Shown here: positions 26,970-34,444 of the stretch, piece after piece
How the letters are laid out: every line of letters begins with the position of its first letter
Numbering within the stretch: position 1 is the stretch's first letter
DNA from: Phragmitibacter sp965284365
Lineage (GTDB): Bacteria; Verrucomicrobiota; Verrucomicrobiia; Verrucomicrobiales; Verrucomicrobiaceae
DNA length: 64,000 bases
Direction of reading: 5' to 3'
NCBI GenBank assembly: GCA_965284365.1
Contig: OZ260079.1
Location: 6,138,001 to 6,202,000, forward strand
Position numbers and translations under genes: made by a program
Notes under the pieces: generated by a model
Database searches by the model: none
The model's input: only the letters and a program-made list of their open reading frames with translations
What the model was told of the DNA's origin: nothing

Positions 26970-27001
26970 ATCCATCACTTAAACTCGGGGACCCTTCTTA
27001 T

Positions 27002-27277
27002 ATGAAACGCTCTCAAAAAATAATATGGGCGATTACCGTAATCGTTGCTGCTGGCTATCTGTCTATCAGCACGGAGCCGTCGATTTTACTCCGGCTTCTG
27101 CAAGCAACGGTAATGGTGACCGTTGGGCACATGCTTGCCACGCTCACACGCGATAGGATGGGTAATATGTCTCCATCAACGACCCGGCATATCCATCTCT
27201 TGGCAAACTCCCCCGCCCGGTGTAAGGCCACGCCATGCCAGATGCTGACGCTGTGGAAGGTGCACGCCGCACCCTGA
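27002..27277 (+). CDS. Possible small membrane protein, or gene remnant
   Basis: 91 codons. The first 50 encode two plausible membrane helices (IIWAITVIVAAGYLSI and LLRLLQATVMVTVGHMLA), but the last 40 are of unprotein-like composition and run into the start of the next gene at 27235. It may be a truncated membrane gene that lost its 3' end, or chance. Listed with low confidence. Confidence 0.3.
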   Translation: MKRSQKIIWAITVIVAAGYLSISTEPSILLRLLQATVMVTVGHMLATLTRDRMGNMSPSTTRHIHLLANSPARCKATPCQMLTLWKVHAAP

Positions 27278-27936
27278 AGACCCGGGAGAAACCCTGGGCG
27301 CAATCCATGGCCCGGTGGGTGGGGAGCAAAAACATCAGCCCCAATGCCATCTCCGTCATCAGCGTCATCTTCGCGTTGGGCGGCGCGGCGCTCATGTTTT
27401 TCGCGAGTGACGCCTGGTGCTCCATCTCGGCCGCGGGCATGTGGCTCGGTGCGGCGGCCTGCATTCAGCTCCGCCTCCTCTGCAACATGCTGGACGGCAT
27501 GGTCGCGATCGAAGGCGGTAAAAAGAGTCCCGTGGGCGGCCTTTACAATGAAGTGCCGGATCGCATCGCCGACGCGCTCTTCCTCATCGGCGCGGGCTAT
27601 TGCAATGAATGGGTGATCAAGCTCTGGGGCTTGCCACTCGGTTGGATCGCCACGGCCCTAGCCTTGCTCGCGCCCTACATCCGGGTGCTGGGCGGCACAC
27701 TCACGGGCACGCAGAGTTTCATCGGCCCCATGGCGAAGCAGCACCGCATGTTCCTCCTGACCCTGGCCTGCTTCGGCAGCGCGGCCGAGGTGTATTTCCG
27801 CACCGATGGAAAGCCCGCCGAAGTCGTCATGACGGCCGCGCTGGCCATCATGTGTGTGGGCACCGCCTGGACCTGCTGGCGGCGGCTCCGTCTCATTTCG
27901 CAGGATCTTTACAAGAAGGCTTCGCCTGAGGCGTGA
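27235..27936 (+). CDS. CDP-alcohol phosphatidyltransferase family protein with variant motif
   Basis: 233 residues and about six membrane helices. The canonical CDP-alcohol motif D-x2-DG-x2-AR-x8-G-x3-D-x3-D is recognisable but altered: N84-x2-D87-G88-x2-A91-I92-x8-G101-x3-N105-x3-D109. Two of the four aspartates are Asn and the Arg is Ile. The second and fourth Asp remain. I recall similar variants in a bacterial subfamily, so this is probably not random decay. It overlaps by one base the acyltransferase gene, with cdsA beyond, so the operon handles membrane lipid head groups. The substrate alcohol is unknown. Confidence 0.82.
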   Translation: MPDADAVEGARRTLKTREKPWAQSMARWVGSKNISPNAISVISVIFALGGAALMFFASDAWCSISAAGMWLGAAACIQLRLLCNMLDGMVAIEGGKKSPVGGLYNEVPDRIADALFLIGAGYCNEWVIKLWGLPLGWIATALALLAPYIRVLGGTLTGTQSFIGPMAKQHRMFLLTLACFGSAAEVYFRTDGKPAEVVMTAALAIMCVGTAWTCWRRLRLISQDLYKKASPEA

Positions 27937-28568
27937 TGCCTATGTTGAGACCTGCCTCCGCCTTCCTCACCAAGCTCATCACCGGGGTCAATGCGCAATG
28001 GCGCGGCTGCCCACCGGCGCCGGATCGCCTGCGCATCTACTTTGCGAATCACGGCAGCCATCTGGATTTCGCCACACTCTGGGCCTGCCTGCCCGCCGCC
28101 GCCCGGGAAAAAACCCGCCCCGTGGCCGCGCGAGATTACTGGGGAAAGACTGCGGTCACTCGCGCCACCGCCGTGGGGCTTTTTAACGCGCTGCTCATCT
28201 CCCGGGACAGCATCACGCGGAAGGACAATCCCATCGAGCAGATGGCCACTGCCCTGCGTGAGGGACAGTCGCTCATCATCTTTCCCGAGGGCACCCGCTC
28301 GGCGGACGGCGTCATGACCGGCTTCAAACCCGGACTCTATCACCTCGCGGCGAAGGTGCCGGAGGCGGAATTGGTGCCCGTCTATTTGCAAAACCTGAAC
28401 CGCATCCTGCCGAAAGGACATCTCCTGCCCATCCCGCTGCTTAGTTCCGTTGTTTTCGGTCCGCCGCTGACGCTGGAGCCTGAGGAAAAGAAACTGGACT
28501 TTCTGCGCCGTGCGGAGCTGGCGGTTGCCTCTCTCGCCCCACCTGCCACCGCTGAGGACATTCCCTAG
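27936..28568 (+). CDS. 1-acylglycerol-3-phosphate acyltransferase-like (PlsC family)
   Basis: About 210 residues with the acyltransferase blocks NHGSHLDF (the H-x4-D catalytic motif) and FPEGTRS (glycerophosphate binding). Its ATG overlaps the upstream TGA (TGATG), so translation is probably coupled. Together with the CDP-alcohol phosphatidyltransferase and CdsA, it would supply and process phosphatidic acid for phospholipid synthesis. It lacks an obvious N-terminal membrane helix; soluble or peripheral members exist. The exact acyl acceptor is inferred. Confidence 0.87.
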   Translation: MPMLRPASAFLTKLITGVNAQWRGCPPAPDRLRIYFANHGSHLDFATLWACLPAAAREKTRPVAARDYWGKTAVTRATAVGLFNALLISRDSITRKDNPIEQMATALREGQSLIIFPEGTRSADGVMTGFKPGLYHLAAKVPEAELVPVYLQNLNRILPKGHLLPIPLLSSVVFGPPLTLEPEEKKLDFLRRAELAVASLAPPATAEDIP

Positions 28569-28623
28569 CTCCCTGACCAAATCGGCGGATATTCTTCGTT
28601 TCTTTTTCCATCCTTCCTCCTTC

Positions 28624-29595
28624 ATGGATTACTCCTCCCCCGTCACGCAGCACCTGCTCTGGACCATCCTGGGCGTGCTGGTCGCCGCCAGTATCATCGG
28701 CTTCATTCTCGCGCGCACGACCAAGACCGAAGGGGGCAAGGCCACGGTGGCGAATCTAAACGCCCGCACCAAAAGCTGGTGGATCATGGTCATTATCCTC
28801 CTGGGTGTGCTTTCGTTGGGGCACAAGGGCACGACCATCGCCTTCGCGCTCATCTCGTTCCTGGCGCTGAGAGAGTTCATCACGGCCACTCCTACCCAGC
28901 GGGCAGATCACCGGGCGCTCTTCGCGGCCTTCTTCATCGTCACGCCTTATCAGTATTGGCTGGTCTACACGCAGTGGTACGGGCTCTTTGCCATCATGAT
29001 CCCGGTGTATGCCTTTGTGCTGCTGCCGATCGTCACGGTTCTGGAGGGTGATTCCAAACACTTCCTGGAGCGGAATGCCTGCACGCAGTGGGGCCTCATG
29101 GTCTGCGTCTATTTCATCAGCCACATCCCCATGCTGCTCTGCCTTGAGATTCCCGCTGGGCAGTTGCGGGCCGGCAGCGCCGGGCTGGTCATCTTTCTCA
29201 TCGCCCTCATTCAGGGCAGCGATGTGCTCCAGTATGTCTGGGGAAAACTGGCTGGGCGCCACCCCGTTTCCCCAAAGGTGAGTCCGAAGAAGACTTGGGA
29301 GGGCCTCATCGGCGGCATCCTCACGGCCAGCGCACTGGGCGTGGCCATGCACCGGCTCACCCCTTTCTCCATGGGGCAGGCTTTTGTCGTCTCCCTGCTG
29401 CTTTGCGCGGTCGGATTTTTCGGCGGCCTGGTTATGTCTGCCATCAAACGCGAGCGCGGCATCAAGGACTGGGGCACCCTCATCGAAGGTCACGGCGGCA
29501 TGATGGATCGTATTGATTCTCTGTGCTTTTCCGCGCCGCTTTACTACCACATCCTGCGTTACTTTTTCCAGACCGCCGTTGCAAACCCGTCCTAA
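28624..29595 (+). CDS. cdsA: Phosphatidate cytidylyltransferase
   Basis: About 323 residues from the ATG at 28624; the longer frame overlaps the previous gene and adds no membrane helix. The CdsA signature S-A-I-K-R-x4-K-D...GHGGMMDR is complete (SAIKRERGIKDWGTLIEGHGGMMDR region near residues 275-300). The protein has about eight membrane helices. It converts phosphatidic acid and CTP to CDP-diacylglycerol, the substrate of the upstream CDP-alcohol phosphatidyltransferase. The TWEGLIGG block is typical. The operon link makes this a phospholipid module. Confidence 0.93.
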   Translation: MDYSSPVTQHLLWTILGVLVAASIIGFILARTTKTEGGKATVANLNARTKSWWIMVIILLGVLSLGHKGTTIAFALISFLALREFITATPTQRADHRALFAAFFIVTPYQYWLVYTQWYGLFAIMIPVYAFVLLPIVTVLEGDSKHFLERNACTQWGLMVCVYFISHIPMLLCLEIPAGQLRAGSAGLVIFLIALIQGSDVLQYVWGKLAGRHPVSPKVSPKKTWEGLIGGILTASALGVAMHRLTPFSMGQAFVVSLLLCAVGFFGGLVMSAIKRERGIKDWGTLIEGHGGMMDRIDSLCFSAPLYYHILRYFFQTAVANPS

Positions 29596-29625
29596 ACCGT
29601 TACTCTTTCCCACCCCCTTTTTCCT

Positions 29626-30552
29626 ATGAAAGTACTCGGAGCTTTGCTTCTGGCTGTGGCCGTCGGCCTCATCGCCTATTTCTTTGCTTATCAACCGATC
29701 GCCGATCGTTTTGGGGTGGCCAAACCCCCGCCAAAGATTGAGGCGCCGCCTCCGCTTATCGTGGAGGTTCCGAAGCCTACGGTGATCGAGATGACGCCGG
29801 AACCGCCGCCGCCACCGAAGCCAACTCCGCCGCCGCCACCACCACCGAAAGTGGCTGACTCCGGCATGGGTAAGCCTGTGAGCCGTGCGGATGCCGATGG
29901 CTTTGAGCCACCGGAATTTCCCAGCATCGAAGAGCGCCTGAAGAACTGGACCCAGCTGCCCCTGCCACGCCCGGTGAAGATCATGAAACCGGTGGAGTTC
30001 GTCATGACCATCGGCGGTAACAAGGTTGGCTCCAAGATGGCTGCCGGCAATGAAGCACAGGCTGTCGGACAGGAGGGCAATATGCTCATTGTCGCTCCTG
30101 CTCCTACCTCCACCGCTCGCGCCCAGATTGCGATCGATGACACGGACCTCAAAGCCACCCTGACTGCCGCCTATGAAAACTGGAAAGTAACCCGCACCGC
30201 CCAACTAAAGCGCGCCTTCCTCCGCGCCAAGGACGGTCCTCCACCGCCTGCCGCCGGCACCATGGTAGCCGCCGCCAGCAATGACAAACCGGTCAAGAAT
30301 GCCGACGGCACATATGAGATTCTGCTCGCCAGCATGAAGGCAGGCCAAGTCACGGAAGTGACCCCGCAGAACGCCACTGGCTGGGGTGAAGTTGAAAAGG
30401 AAAACAAGGACGGCAAGGACTACTGGACCATCGTCGTGTCTTACACCACCAAGACCATGTTCGGTGACTTCCCTACTGCCGCCCGGGCTTATATCCTGAA
30501 TAACCGCGTGGAAAAGTGGCTTTATAAGGAGTCCGGAGAAGTGGTGCCGTAG
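29626..30552 (+). CDS. Anchored Pro-rich periplasmic orphan protein
   Basis: 308 residues. One N-terminal membrane helix (about 4-22) is followed by a Pro/Glu-rich stretch (about 34-80, with runs of six or seven prolines) that could span the periplasm in the manner of TonB-like linkers. A small globular domain ends near YTTKTMFGDFPTAARAYILNNRVEKW. No family is recognised. It is 30 bases downstream of cdsA and may belong to that operon. The Pro-rich spacer and single anchor suggest an envelope function. Confidence 0.65.
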   Translation: MKVLGALLLAVAVGLIAYFFAYQPIADRFGVAKPPPKIEAPPPLIVEVPKPTVIEMTPEPPPPPKPTPPPPPPPKVADSGMGKPVSRADADGFEPPEFPSIEERLKNWTQLPLPRPVKIMKPVEFVMTIGGNKVGSKMAAGNEAQAVGQEGNMLIVAPAPTSTARAQIAIDDTDLKATLTAAYENWKVTRTAQLKRAFLRAKDGPPPPAAGTMVAAASNDKPVKNADGTYEILLASMKAGQVTEVTPQNATGWGEVEKENKDGKDYWTIVVSYTTKTMFGDFPTAARAYILNNRVEKWLYKESGEVVP

Positions 30553-30610
30553 GGCACTTCAACGGGGTGGCGGGTGTCTGATTCATCCCCGAAAGTTTCA
30601 TGCTCTCACA

Positions 30611-31204
30611 ATGGCCGTTCTAGAAATACATCCAAAGAGAATCCACGGCTCTTGGAATACAGGTTTTGCCTTGGATTTCCACACGACAAGTAGCACTCCT
30701 ATTGGTGAAAATCAGTACGGTCACATGCAATTCGATACAGTCCGTCCGCCTATCGCGGAGTTGCTGTATCAACTGAAATATCGAGGTGATCGGAATGCTG
30801 CACCTGATATTATCGAAACGTCAGCCAATTTTCTGCGCTCAATAGAAAACGGTTTAGATCTAATAGTCCCCGTTCCTCCTTCTACACCACGCCTTGTCCA
30901 ACCTGTAAATATAATAGCGGACGGTATCGGAGCCGCTATGGACATACCAGTATCGACTTGTGTTTCCACTACCCGTCCTACTGCGCAATTGAAGGAGGTC
31001 ACCGACCAGAATGAAAGGGCACAACTGCTTAATGGTCTATACACAGTTGATCCTAGTCAAACCAGAGGGAGAAATATTTTGTTGTTCGACGATTTTTATC
31101 GTTCTGGATCGACATTGAATGCAATTACTCAAGTTTTATTGAATGAAGGAGAGGCTGCTTCTGTGCGTGTTCTCACAATCACCAAAACGCGTAGCAGGCA
31201 ATGA
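30611..31204 (+). CDS. ComF-like phosphoribosyltransferase family protein
   Basis: 197 residues of the type I PRTase fold. The PRPP-binding motif is clear, ILLFDDFYRSGSTLN near residues 155-170 (two adjacent Asp, then R-S-G-S-T). Other family-like parts are YQLKYRGDR, DLIVPVPPSTPR and the flexible loop region TRPTAQLKEVTDQNERAQLL, recalling ComF. It overlaps the next gene by four bases (ATGA at 31201-31204), so the two products are made together. The DNA is visibly AT-richer than both flanks, suggesting acquisition by transfer. The substrate base and the process are unknown; it may serve nucleotide signalling or DNA uptake. Confidence 0.8.
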   Translation: MAVLEIHPKRIHGSWNTGFALDFHTTSSTPIGENQYGHMQFDTVRPPIAELLYQLKYRGDRNAAPDIIETSANFLRSIENGLDLIVPVPPSTPRLVQPVNIIADGIGAAMDIPVSTCVSTTRPTAQLKEVTDQNERAQLLNGLYTVDPSQTRGRNILLFDDFYRSGSTLNAITQVLLNEGEAASVRVLTITKTRSRQ

Positions 31205-32025
31205 AGACTATTTTTATTGGCGGATCGCGTCATGTTTCACGTTTTAGTTTGGATATCAAGGACCGCCTTGACAACGTCATCGCTTGCAATCATCAAGTTG
31301 TAGTTGGTGACGCAAGCGGAGCAGATAAAGCCGTGCAGAAACATTTGTGCGATTCGCACTACCAGAACGTCACTGTGTATTGTTCTGGAAGCGCGCCCAG
31401 AAATAATCTTGGTAGGTGGCAGGTTCAAAATATTATTCCGACTACAGCTTCGAAAGGGTTTCAATTCTACGCTGCTAAAGATCGTGCGATGGCACGCAAA
31501 GCCGATTTCGGCATGATGATATGGGATGGCAAGAGTCCAGGGACGATCTTAAACGTGCTGCGGCTGATCCAAGCTGGTAAAATATGTGTGCTTTTTAATG
31601 TCCCTGAAAAAAAGACACTCAACCTGAAGTCTCTCATTCATTGGCGGGAATTTTTCTCTCAATGCAGCGCCTCCTTGCGTGATGATGTTGCCGAACGTGC
31701 CACGCCAGATGAAATGACTGGCATTGAAATCGATATACAGCCAAGCTTTCCGTCGAGTGTTTTTGAAGCAAAACCGAGAGTAGCAATACCCGACAAGGCA
31801 CTGGCGGCGCTTAATCATGCTCTAACCACTGGAGATGCAACGTGCGTTGTCGACAACTTGGAAGCTATTGCGCGGGATTCAGGCATTTGCGATTTGACCC
31901 CAGTATCCAGTTCAGCAAGGGAAAGCTTACAGAATTTTCTTACTAACGGAGAAAATGCTGATTTCACAACGATAGTAAGAGTGTTTTCTTTGCTTGGTCT
32001 ACGGCTAGAATTAAAAACGTCTTAA
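31201..32025 (+). CDS. SLOG-type nucleotide-binding domain fused to HigA-like C-terminal domain
   Basis: 274 residues. Residues 1-140 look like a SLOG/DUF2493 Rossmann domain: IFIGGSRHVSR, then VVVGDASGADKAVQKHL, then YAAKDRAMARKADFGMMIWDGKSPGTILNVLRLIQAGK. The last 80 residues (ALNHALTTGDATCVVDNLEAIARDSG... SSSARESLQNFLTNGENADFTTIVRVFSLLGLRLEL) resemble the small addiction-module antidote family (HigA/HI1420 type), which carries a helix-turn-helix. The fusion is unusual as far as I know. A nucleotide-sensing transcription factor regulating its own operon is a reasonable model. It overlaps the PRTase gene by four bases and shares its low G+C. Confidence 0.7.
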   Translation: MKTIFIGGSRHVSRFSLDIKDRLDNVIACNHQVVVGDASGADKAVQKHLCDSHYQNVTVYCSGSAPRNNLGRWQVQNIIPTTASKGFQFYAAKDRAMARKADFGMMIWDGKSPGTILNVLRLIQAGKICVLFNVPEKKTLNLKSLIHWREFFSQCSASLRDDVAERATPDEMTGIEIDIQPSFPSSVFEAKPRVAIPDKALAALNHALTTGDATCVVDNLEAIARDSGICDLTPVSSSARESLQNFLTNGENADFTTIVRVFSLLGLRLELKTS

Positions 32026-32234
32026 ATTGGATAATTAACGGTCGCGTTGTTTTCATGTGTGCACCGCAAATCGCTGGATTCGGGTGCCGAAGGCCCACGT
32101 GCCAGGGACTGATGACGCCGCGCCCAGCTTTTCTCTAAAATTGAATGACGCCGCGCTTTGGCTGCGTTTGTTCCTTCCCACGCGATGCCCGGGAATGGGC
32201 TGCGTGATCTGATCCGACCCAGCTGATAGACATC

Positions 32235-33425
32235 ATGAACCGACACCTCCTCCTCGCGGCGACTTTGCTCGCTCCCTGTATGAACTGGTCTTCCCACGCA
32301 GCCGAATCCACCGGCAATGCCTTTTATGGCGATCCCCCGGACGCGAATCACCCGTGGGCGATTCATGATCGCAACCGGCCGCAGCCGGCCATCGTCACGC
32401 CGGGCACGTTCAGCACGCCGGAGCAACCTGGCAAGCCGCCCTCAGACGCGATCATCCTTTTCGACGGCACGAAGGAAGCCCTCAGCAAGTGGGTTTCCGA
32501 CAAGAACCCGGAAGAAGCCACCAAGTGGGAAGTCGTGGACGGCGCCATGCAGTGCGTGCCCGGCTCCGGGTATGTCCGCACGAAGGAAGAGTTCGGCGAC
32601 TGCCAGCTTCACGTGGAATGGGCCGCCCCCTCCAAGGTCGAGGGCGACAGCCAGGGCCGTGGCAACAGCGGCGTCTTCCTCATGGGCAAAGTGGAAGTCC
32701 AGGTGCTGGATAACTTTGGAAACCCCAGCTACGCGGACGGCGTGGCCGGTTCCATGTATGGCGTGAATCCTCCCGCTGTGAATGTCCTGCGCCCACCCGG
32801 CGAATGGCAGGTCTATGACATCGTGTTCCGCCGCCCGGTCTACGACGGTGAGCATGTGCTGGATCCCGGCTACGTGACCGTGTTTGTGAATGGCGTGCTT
32901 GTGCAGGATCACACCCCGCTGGAAGGGCCGACCGGCCATAAGGCGCGCACCAAGACCGCTCCTTTCCCGGAGGTTGGTCCTTTCAAACTTCAGGACCACG
33001 GCAACCCTGTGCGCTACCGGAATATCTGGTACCGTCCCCTGCCGAAGCGCAGTGTGGAAGGCGGCACCGAAGGTTTCCTGTCCGAGTCAGCGACCAAGGC
33101 CAAGCGCGCGGAAACCGCTGCTGCCATTCGTGAAGATGCCTCGAAGCTGAGCGGTCAAAGCAAGGTGCTGCGCCAGCTTGAGTCTATCGTCTATGAAAAG
33201 GATGAAGCCACGGTCAAGGAAACCCAACAAAGTGTGGCAGTTCTCGTTGGTGAGTTGTTGAAGATCCCTGCGGGTAATCTGGAGAGCAAGAAGGATGAAG
33301 CCATGGCGTTGCATGCCGCGCTGCAATACCTCATCAAGTTCAAGATCGTCGAGGAAGACACTTATCCTGAAGCCAAGGCACTGGCTAAGCTGGCGAAGGA
33401 CAACGCTTGGGATAAGAAGAAGTAA
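32235..33425 (+). CDS. DUF1080 (3-keto-disaccharide hydrolase family) exported protein
   Basis: 396 residues with a signal peptide (about 1-23). The DUF1080 jelly-roll occupies roughly residues 75-275: AIILFDGTKEALSKW, WEVVDGAMQCVPGSGYVRTKEEFGDCQLHVEW, GNSGVFLMGKVEVQVLDNFGN and the closing FKLQDHGNPVRYRNIWYRPL. A helical C-terminal extension (about 290-396) is not part of the domain. DUF1080 proteins act as concanavalin-like glycoside-modifying enzymes; some are 3-keto-glycoside hydrolases. The gene is monocistronic, with a good terminator after it. Confidence 0.9.
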   Translation: MNRHLLLAATLLAPCMNWSSHAAESTGNAFYGDPPDANHPWAIHDRNRPQPAIVTPGTFSTPEQPGKPPSDAIILFDGTKEALSKWVSDKNPEEATKWEVVDGAMQCVPGSGYVRTKEEFGDCQLHVEWAAPSKVEGDSQGRGNSGVFLMGKVEVQVLDNFGNPSYADGVAGSMYGVNPPAVNVLRPPGEWQVYDIVFRRPVYDGEHVLDPGYVTVFVNGVLVQDHTPLEGPTGHKARTKTAPFPEVGPFKLQDHGNPVRYRNIWYRPLPKRSVEGGTEGFLSESATKAKRAETAAAIREDASKLSGQSKVLRQLESIVYEKDEATVKETQQSVAVLVGELLKIPAGNLESKKDEAMALHAALQYLIKFKIVEEDTYPEAKALAKLAKDNAWDKKK

Positions 33426-33466
33426 GCTTCATTCTATTCCATTCTATTTTTTGATTTAAGGAAGAG

Positions 33467-33512
33467 CCCGGGGTTGCGTGTTTGATGGCACGTGGCCCTG
33501 GGTTTTCTTTTT
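33467..33512 (+). terminator. Rho-independent terminator of the DUF1080 gene
   Basis: A stem of about 14 pairs (including G-U pairs) forms between CCCGGGGTTGCGTG at 33467-33480 and CACGTGGCCCTGGG at 33489-33502. It is followed by TTTTCTTTTT. The position, about 40 bases after the stop codon, fits. Confidence 0.7.
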
Positions 33513-33647
33513 GTTTGATAGTTGGATGTTGTGATCGGCTGGCTCTTGACGTCATGACGCCTAACTGGCGCCGAGCAGCAGGGAGCCCTAGCAACTTCCC
33601 ACACTTCCATGGCATTAATCGCCAGAAATCTCGGCCGCAAGCGACTT

Positions 33648-33740
33648 GAACGCCGACGGCGTTCTGCCGTAAAGCCCAGGGTTGCGCGTAGTCGCAACCC
33701 TGGGAAAGCTTTATCAACAAGACAACCTTGAAAAGGTTGT
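33648..33740. repeat. Left REP-like triple-hairpin array of the RAYT locus
   Basis: Three hairpins in a row: GAACGCC-GAC-GGCGTTC (33648-33664), a 12-base perfect stem CCCAGGGTTGCG with a six-base loop (33675-33704), and ACAACCTT-GAA-AAGGTTGT (33722-33740). The same three hairpins occur in inverted order on the other side of the transposase gene. Confidence 0.85.
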
Positions 33741-33756
33741 GTCCGACCGCTCCTCC

Positions 33757-34221
33757 CTAATCCCAGGCATATCTCTCATCAAATTCCACATTGTGGCGAT
33801 GATAGAGCGCTCGCATTTCATCCTGAAACGTCATCTTTTGATGGTGGGTGAGTTGATTCTCAATATAGCTGGTCACTTCCGGCACGTTGGACTGACTGAC
33901 GGAGAACGCCGCGTATCCCCCTTGCCAAGAGAAGCGCATGCCCTTTCCTCGCGCCGGGAACTGTTGGTTGAACCAATTCGTGGAAACGCGTTTCAATTCT
34001 TTGATCCAATCTGCCAGCGTGATGGTTCGGGACATTGATCCGAGAATGTGGATGTGGTCGGAAGTGCCACCGACTCTGATCACGGGGCAAGAGAGAGTGT
34101 TGGAGATCCCGCCCACCTGCTGGTGCAACGACTCTCGCTGATCGGGATCAGTAAGGAACGGACTACGGTTCTTCGTCGAAAAAACGAGGTGGAGGTAAAC
34201 GGCGGATAGGGATTGGGACAT
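33757..34221 (-). CDS. REP-associated tyrosine transposase (IS200/IS605 TnpA-like, RAYT)
   Basis: 154 residues from the Met at 34221 (MSQSLSAVYLHLVFSTKNRS); the frame extends further upstream but into the flanking hairpin. The Y1 transposase features are present: the HUH motif as H-I-H in TSDHIHILGS, and a catalytic-tyrosine region near EVTSYIENQLTHHQ. The length fits single-domain TnpA relatives. Such RAYT enzymes cut hairpin-forming REP sequences and are usually domesticated, without a TnpB. Here the gene sits between two inverted hairpin arrays, the arrangement expected of its substrates. Confidence 0.9.
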   Translation of the reverse strand: MSQSLSAVYLHLVFSTKNRSPFLTDPDQRESLHQQVGGISNTLSCPVIRVGGTSDHIHILGSMSRTITLADWIKELKRVSTNWFNQQFPARGKGMRFSWQGGYAAFSVSQSNVPEVTSYIENQLTHHQKMTFQDEMRALYHRHNVEFDERYAWD

Positions 34222-34256
34222 GGATCGGAATCGGTTTCGGCGCGCAGCGGCGAGGC

Positions 34257-34349
34257 ACAACCTCTTCAAGGTTGTGGCGTGCGCGAAGTCTTCCCAGGGT
34301 TGCGTCTTCGCGCAACCCTGGGCTTTAAGGCAGAACGCCGTTGGCGTTC
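34257..34349. repeat. Right REP-like triple-hairpin array of the RAYT locus
   Basis: Mirror copy of the left array: ACAACCT/AGGTTGT hairpin (34257-34275), the 12-base stem CCCAGGGTTGCG with a different six-base loop (34293-34322), and GAACGCC-GTT-GGCGTTC (34333-34349). The stems are conserved and the loops vary. Confidence 0.85.
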
Positions 34350-34444
34350 ACGCGCAACCCACATGCGAGTCGCCACATCTCGACATCGGAGGATGTGCGC
34401 AGTCACCACGGCACTCCATAGAGCCTCGCCACGAATACGATGAC

